This document shows positions 62,733-64,000 of a DNA stretch of 64,000 bases, piece after piece. A model generated the notes under the pieces. It did not search any database, was not told the origin of the DNA, and saw only the letters and a list, made by a program, of their open reading frames with translations. Positions within the stretch are counted from its first letter, which is position 1; every line of letters starts with the position of its first letter. Origin of the DNA: Enterobacter chengduensis (GTDB lineage Bacteria > Pseudomonadota > Gammaproteobacteria > Enterobacterales > Enterobacteriaceae); assembly GCF_001984825.2 (NCBI RefSeq), contig NZ_CP043318.1:1178001-1242000 (forward strand), written 5' to 3'. A program made the position numbers and the translations under genes.

Positions 62733-63704
62733 ATGGCATGCGGCGAATTCTCCCTGATTGCCCGTTATTTCGACCGTGTCAGAACCTCTCGTCTTGATGT
62801 TGAAACCGGCATTGGCGATGACTGTGCACTTCTCAATATTCCCGAAAAACAGACGCTGGCAATCAGCACCGACACCTTAGTGTGCGGGCGTCATTTCTTA
62901 CCGGATATCGATCCTGCCGATCTGGCGTACAAAGCTCTCGCGGTTAACGTCAGCGATCTGGCGGCGATGGGGGCCGATCCCGCCTGGCTGACGCTAGCCC
63001 TGACGCTGCCAGAGGTGGATGAAGCCTGGCTTGAAGCCTTTAGCGATGCGCTGTTCGAGCAGCTTAGCTACTACGATATGCAGCTGATTGGCGGTGATAC
63101 CACGGCCGGGCCGCTGTCGATGACGCTGGCGATCCACGGCTACGTGCCGCTTGGCCGCGCGCTGAAGCGCTCGGGCGCAAAACCGGGTGACTGGATCTAC
63201 GTGACCGGTACGCCGGGTGACAGCGCGGCAGGGCTGGCTATCCTTCAGCACCGTTTAGCGATTGAAGACGCTGACGATGCGGCGTATCTGGTGAAACGCC
63301 ATCTGCGCCCGACGCCGCGCATTCTGCACGGCCAGGCGCTGCGCGAGCGGGCAAGCTCGGCTATCGATCTGTCTGACGGGCTGATCTCGGATCTCGGGCA
63401 TATCCTGAAGGCCAGCGACGTGGGCGCGCGCGTTGACCTGGATCTGTTCCCGCTGTCAGAACAGCTGCTTCGCCATGTGGAACCTGACCAGGCGCTGCGC
63501 TGGGCGCTATCCGGCGGTGAAGACTACGAACTGTGCTTCACGGTGCCTGAACTCAATCGTGGCACGCTGGACGTGGCGTTAGCGCATCTCGGCGCGAAGT
63601 TTACCTGTATTGGTCAGATCATGCCGGAGAGCGAAGGGCTGAAGTTTGTGCAGGACGGTGCGCCGGTGACGCTCGACTGGAAAGGGTACGATCACTTCGG
63701 GTGA
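62733..63704 (+). CDS. thiL: Thiamine-monophosphate kinase ThiL
   Basis: 323 residues, 2 shorter than E. coli. It phosphorylates thiamine monophosphate to the pyrophosphate using ATP. Metal and phosphate sites are [31 protein letters not shown] and [10 protein letters not shown]. The stop is at DHFG, two residues before the E. coli end. In E. coli pgpA follows immediately with overlap. Here only 62 bp, including a REP unit, separate thiL from convergent yajO. Confidence 0.96.
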   Translation: MACGEFSLIARYFDRVRTSRLDVETGIGDDCALLNIPEKQTLAISTDTLVCGRHFLPDIDPADLAYKALAVNVSDLAAMGADPAWLTLALTLPEVDEAWLEAFSDALFEQLSYYDMQLIGGDTTAGPLSMTLAIHGYVPLGRALKRSGAKPGDWIYVTGTPGDSAAGLAILQHRLAIEDADDAAYLVKRHLRPTPRILHGQALRERASSAIDLSDGLISDLGHILKASDVGARVDLDLFPLSEQLLRHVEPDQALRWALSGGEDYELCFTVPELNRGTLDVALAHLGAKFTCIGQIMPESEGLKFVQDGAPVTLDWKGYDHFG

Positions 63705-63722
63705 GTTTGTGCACTCCGTATT

Positions 63723-63754
63723 GCCGGGTGGCGGCTACGCCTTACCCGGCCTAC
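63723..63754. repeat. REP-type repeat between thiL and yajO
   Basis: GCCGGGTGGCGGCTACGCC then TTACCCGGCCTAC, same core as the units at 6305 and 8929. It fills most of the gap where pgpA would be expected. Confidence 0.88.
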
Positions 63755-63766
63755 AAAAGAGGGTGC

Positions 63767-64000
63767 TTATTTAAACCCCACCACAGGATGCGGCTGATAC
63801 GGCGTCTCCAGCTCGGCAACCTGCTCCGGCGTCAGCGTGATATCCACCGCATTCAGCAGCTCATCCAGCTGTTCTTCCCGGGATGTGCCGATAATCGGCG
63901 CCGCGACGCCGCGTTTACCCAGCAGCCACGCCAGCGCCACCTGCGCGCGGGTTGCGCCGGTATCGTCGGCGATCCCAGCCAGGCGTTCGGCAATCAGCGC
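63767..64000 (-). CDS. yajO: Aldo/keto reductase YajO, C-terminal part (runs off window)
   Basis: Reading the minus strand from the right edge gives 77 in-frame residues and a stop at 63767-63769. ATRAQVALAWLLGKRG, APIIGTSREEQLDELLNAVD and the end PYQPHPVVGFK match E. coli YajO, an aldo/keto reductase linked to 1-deoxyxylulose-5-phosphate formation. The N-terminal three quarters lie outside the window. Convergent with thiL. Confidence 0.9.
   Translation of the reverse strand, partial: ALIAERLAGIADDTGATRAQVALAWLLGKRGVAAPIIGTSREEQLDELLNAVDITLTPEQVAELETPYQPHPVVGFK

Overview
The window is a contiguous stretch of enterobacterial chromosome. Gene content, protein sequences and order follow the Escherichia coli tau-hemB / ampH-sbmA / ddlA-iraP-phoA / proC-aroL / rdgC-sbcCD-phoBR / brnQ-malZ / queA-tgt-secDF / tsx / nrdR-ribD-nusB-thiL segment almost gene for gene. 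The high GC, the chromosomal type A chloramphenicol acetyltransferase, the extra genes and the style of dispersed repeats suggest Enterobacter (cloacae complex) or a close relative. This is inferred from protein similarity by eye, not from a search. No rRNA, tRNA, CRISPR array or prophage was seen.

Layout. (1) 1-6236, minus strand: 5' part of catA, a GGDEF-EAL membrane protein in an operon with a periplasmic molybdopterin-oxidoreductase-fold protein, a HAMP-GAF-GGDEF cyclase, and ydiK. (2) 6237-14082: a sulfur-scavenging block with mmuPM (S-methylmethionine; MetJ boxes upstream) and tauABCD (taurine), split by a 1285-bp IS481-family insertion sequence. (3) 14138-18223, minus: an OlsF-like bifunctional acyltransferase, hemB and ampH. 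(4) 18428-29413: sbmA-yaiW, yaiY, yaiZ, ddlA, an extensin-like protein, an MdtG-like MFS pump, iraP, phoA (Pho box), psiF, dgcC and proC. (5) 29511-34139: yaiI, aroL (TyrR box), yaiA, aroM, ppnP, rdgC and mak. (6) 34237-45927: sbcCD, phoBR (Pho box), brnQ, proY and malZ (MalT boxes). (7) 46014-50663: a DUF2339/DUF3999 membrane pair and a 2-Cys peroxiredoxin. (8) 50791-64000: acpH, queA-tgt-yajC-secD-secF, a VOC protein with a WYL regulator, tsx, yajI, nrdR-ribD-ribE-nusB-thiL, and the 3' end of yajO.

How genes work together. The phosphate response is represented by sensor/regulator (phoBR) and targets (phoA, probably psiF), with iraP linking starvation to RpoS stability. Two modules take organic sulfur sources. 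Three c-di-GMP enzymes lie in the window (the GGDEF-EAL hybrid, the HAMP-GAF-GGDEF protein, DgcC). SbcCD and RdgC act in DNA maintenance; QueA and Tgt make queuosine; YajC-SecD-SecF drive export.

Most notable. A long nested inverted repeat pairs with the ribosome binding site and start codon of the DUF2339 gene (45935-46015). A cysteine-free molybdopterin-fold periplasmic protein is coupled to the GGDEF-EAL protein. Short ORFs with good ribosome binding sites lie in front of sbmA and mmuP. The IS inserted exactly inside a dispersed palindrome. pgpA is missing from its usual place after thiL. Differences from E. coli gene order are stated from memory of that genome.
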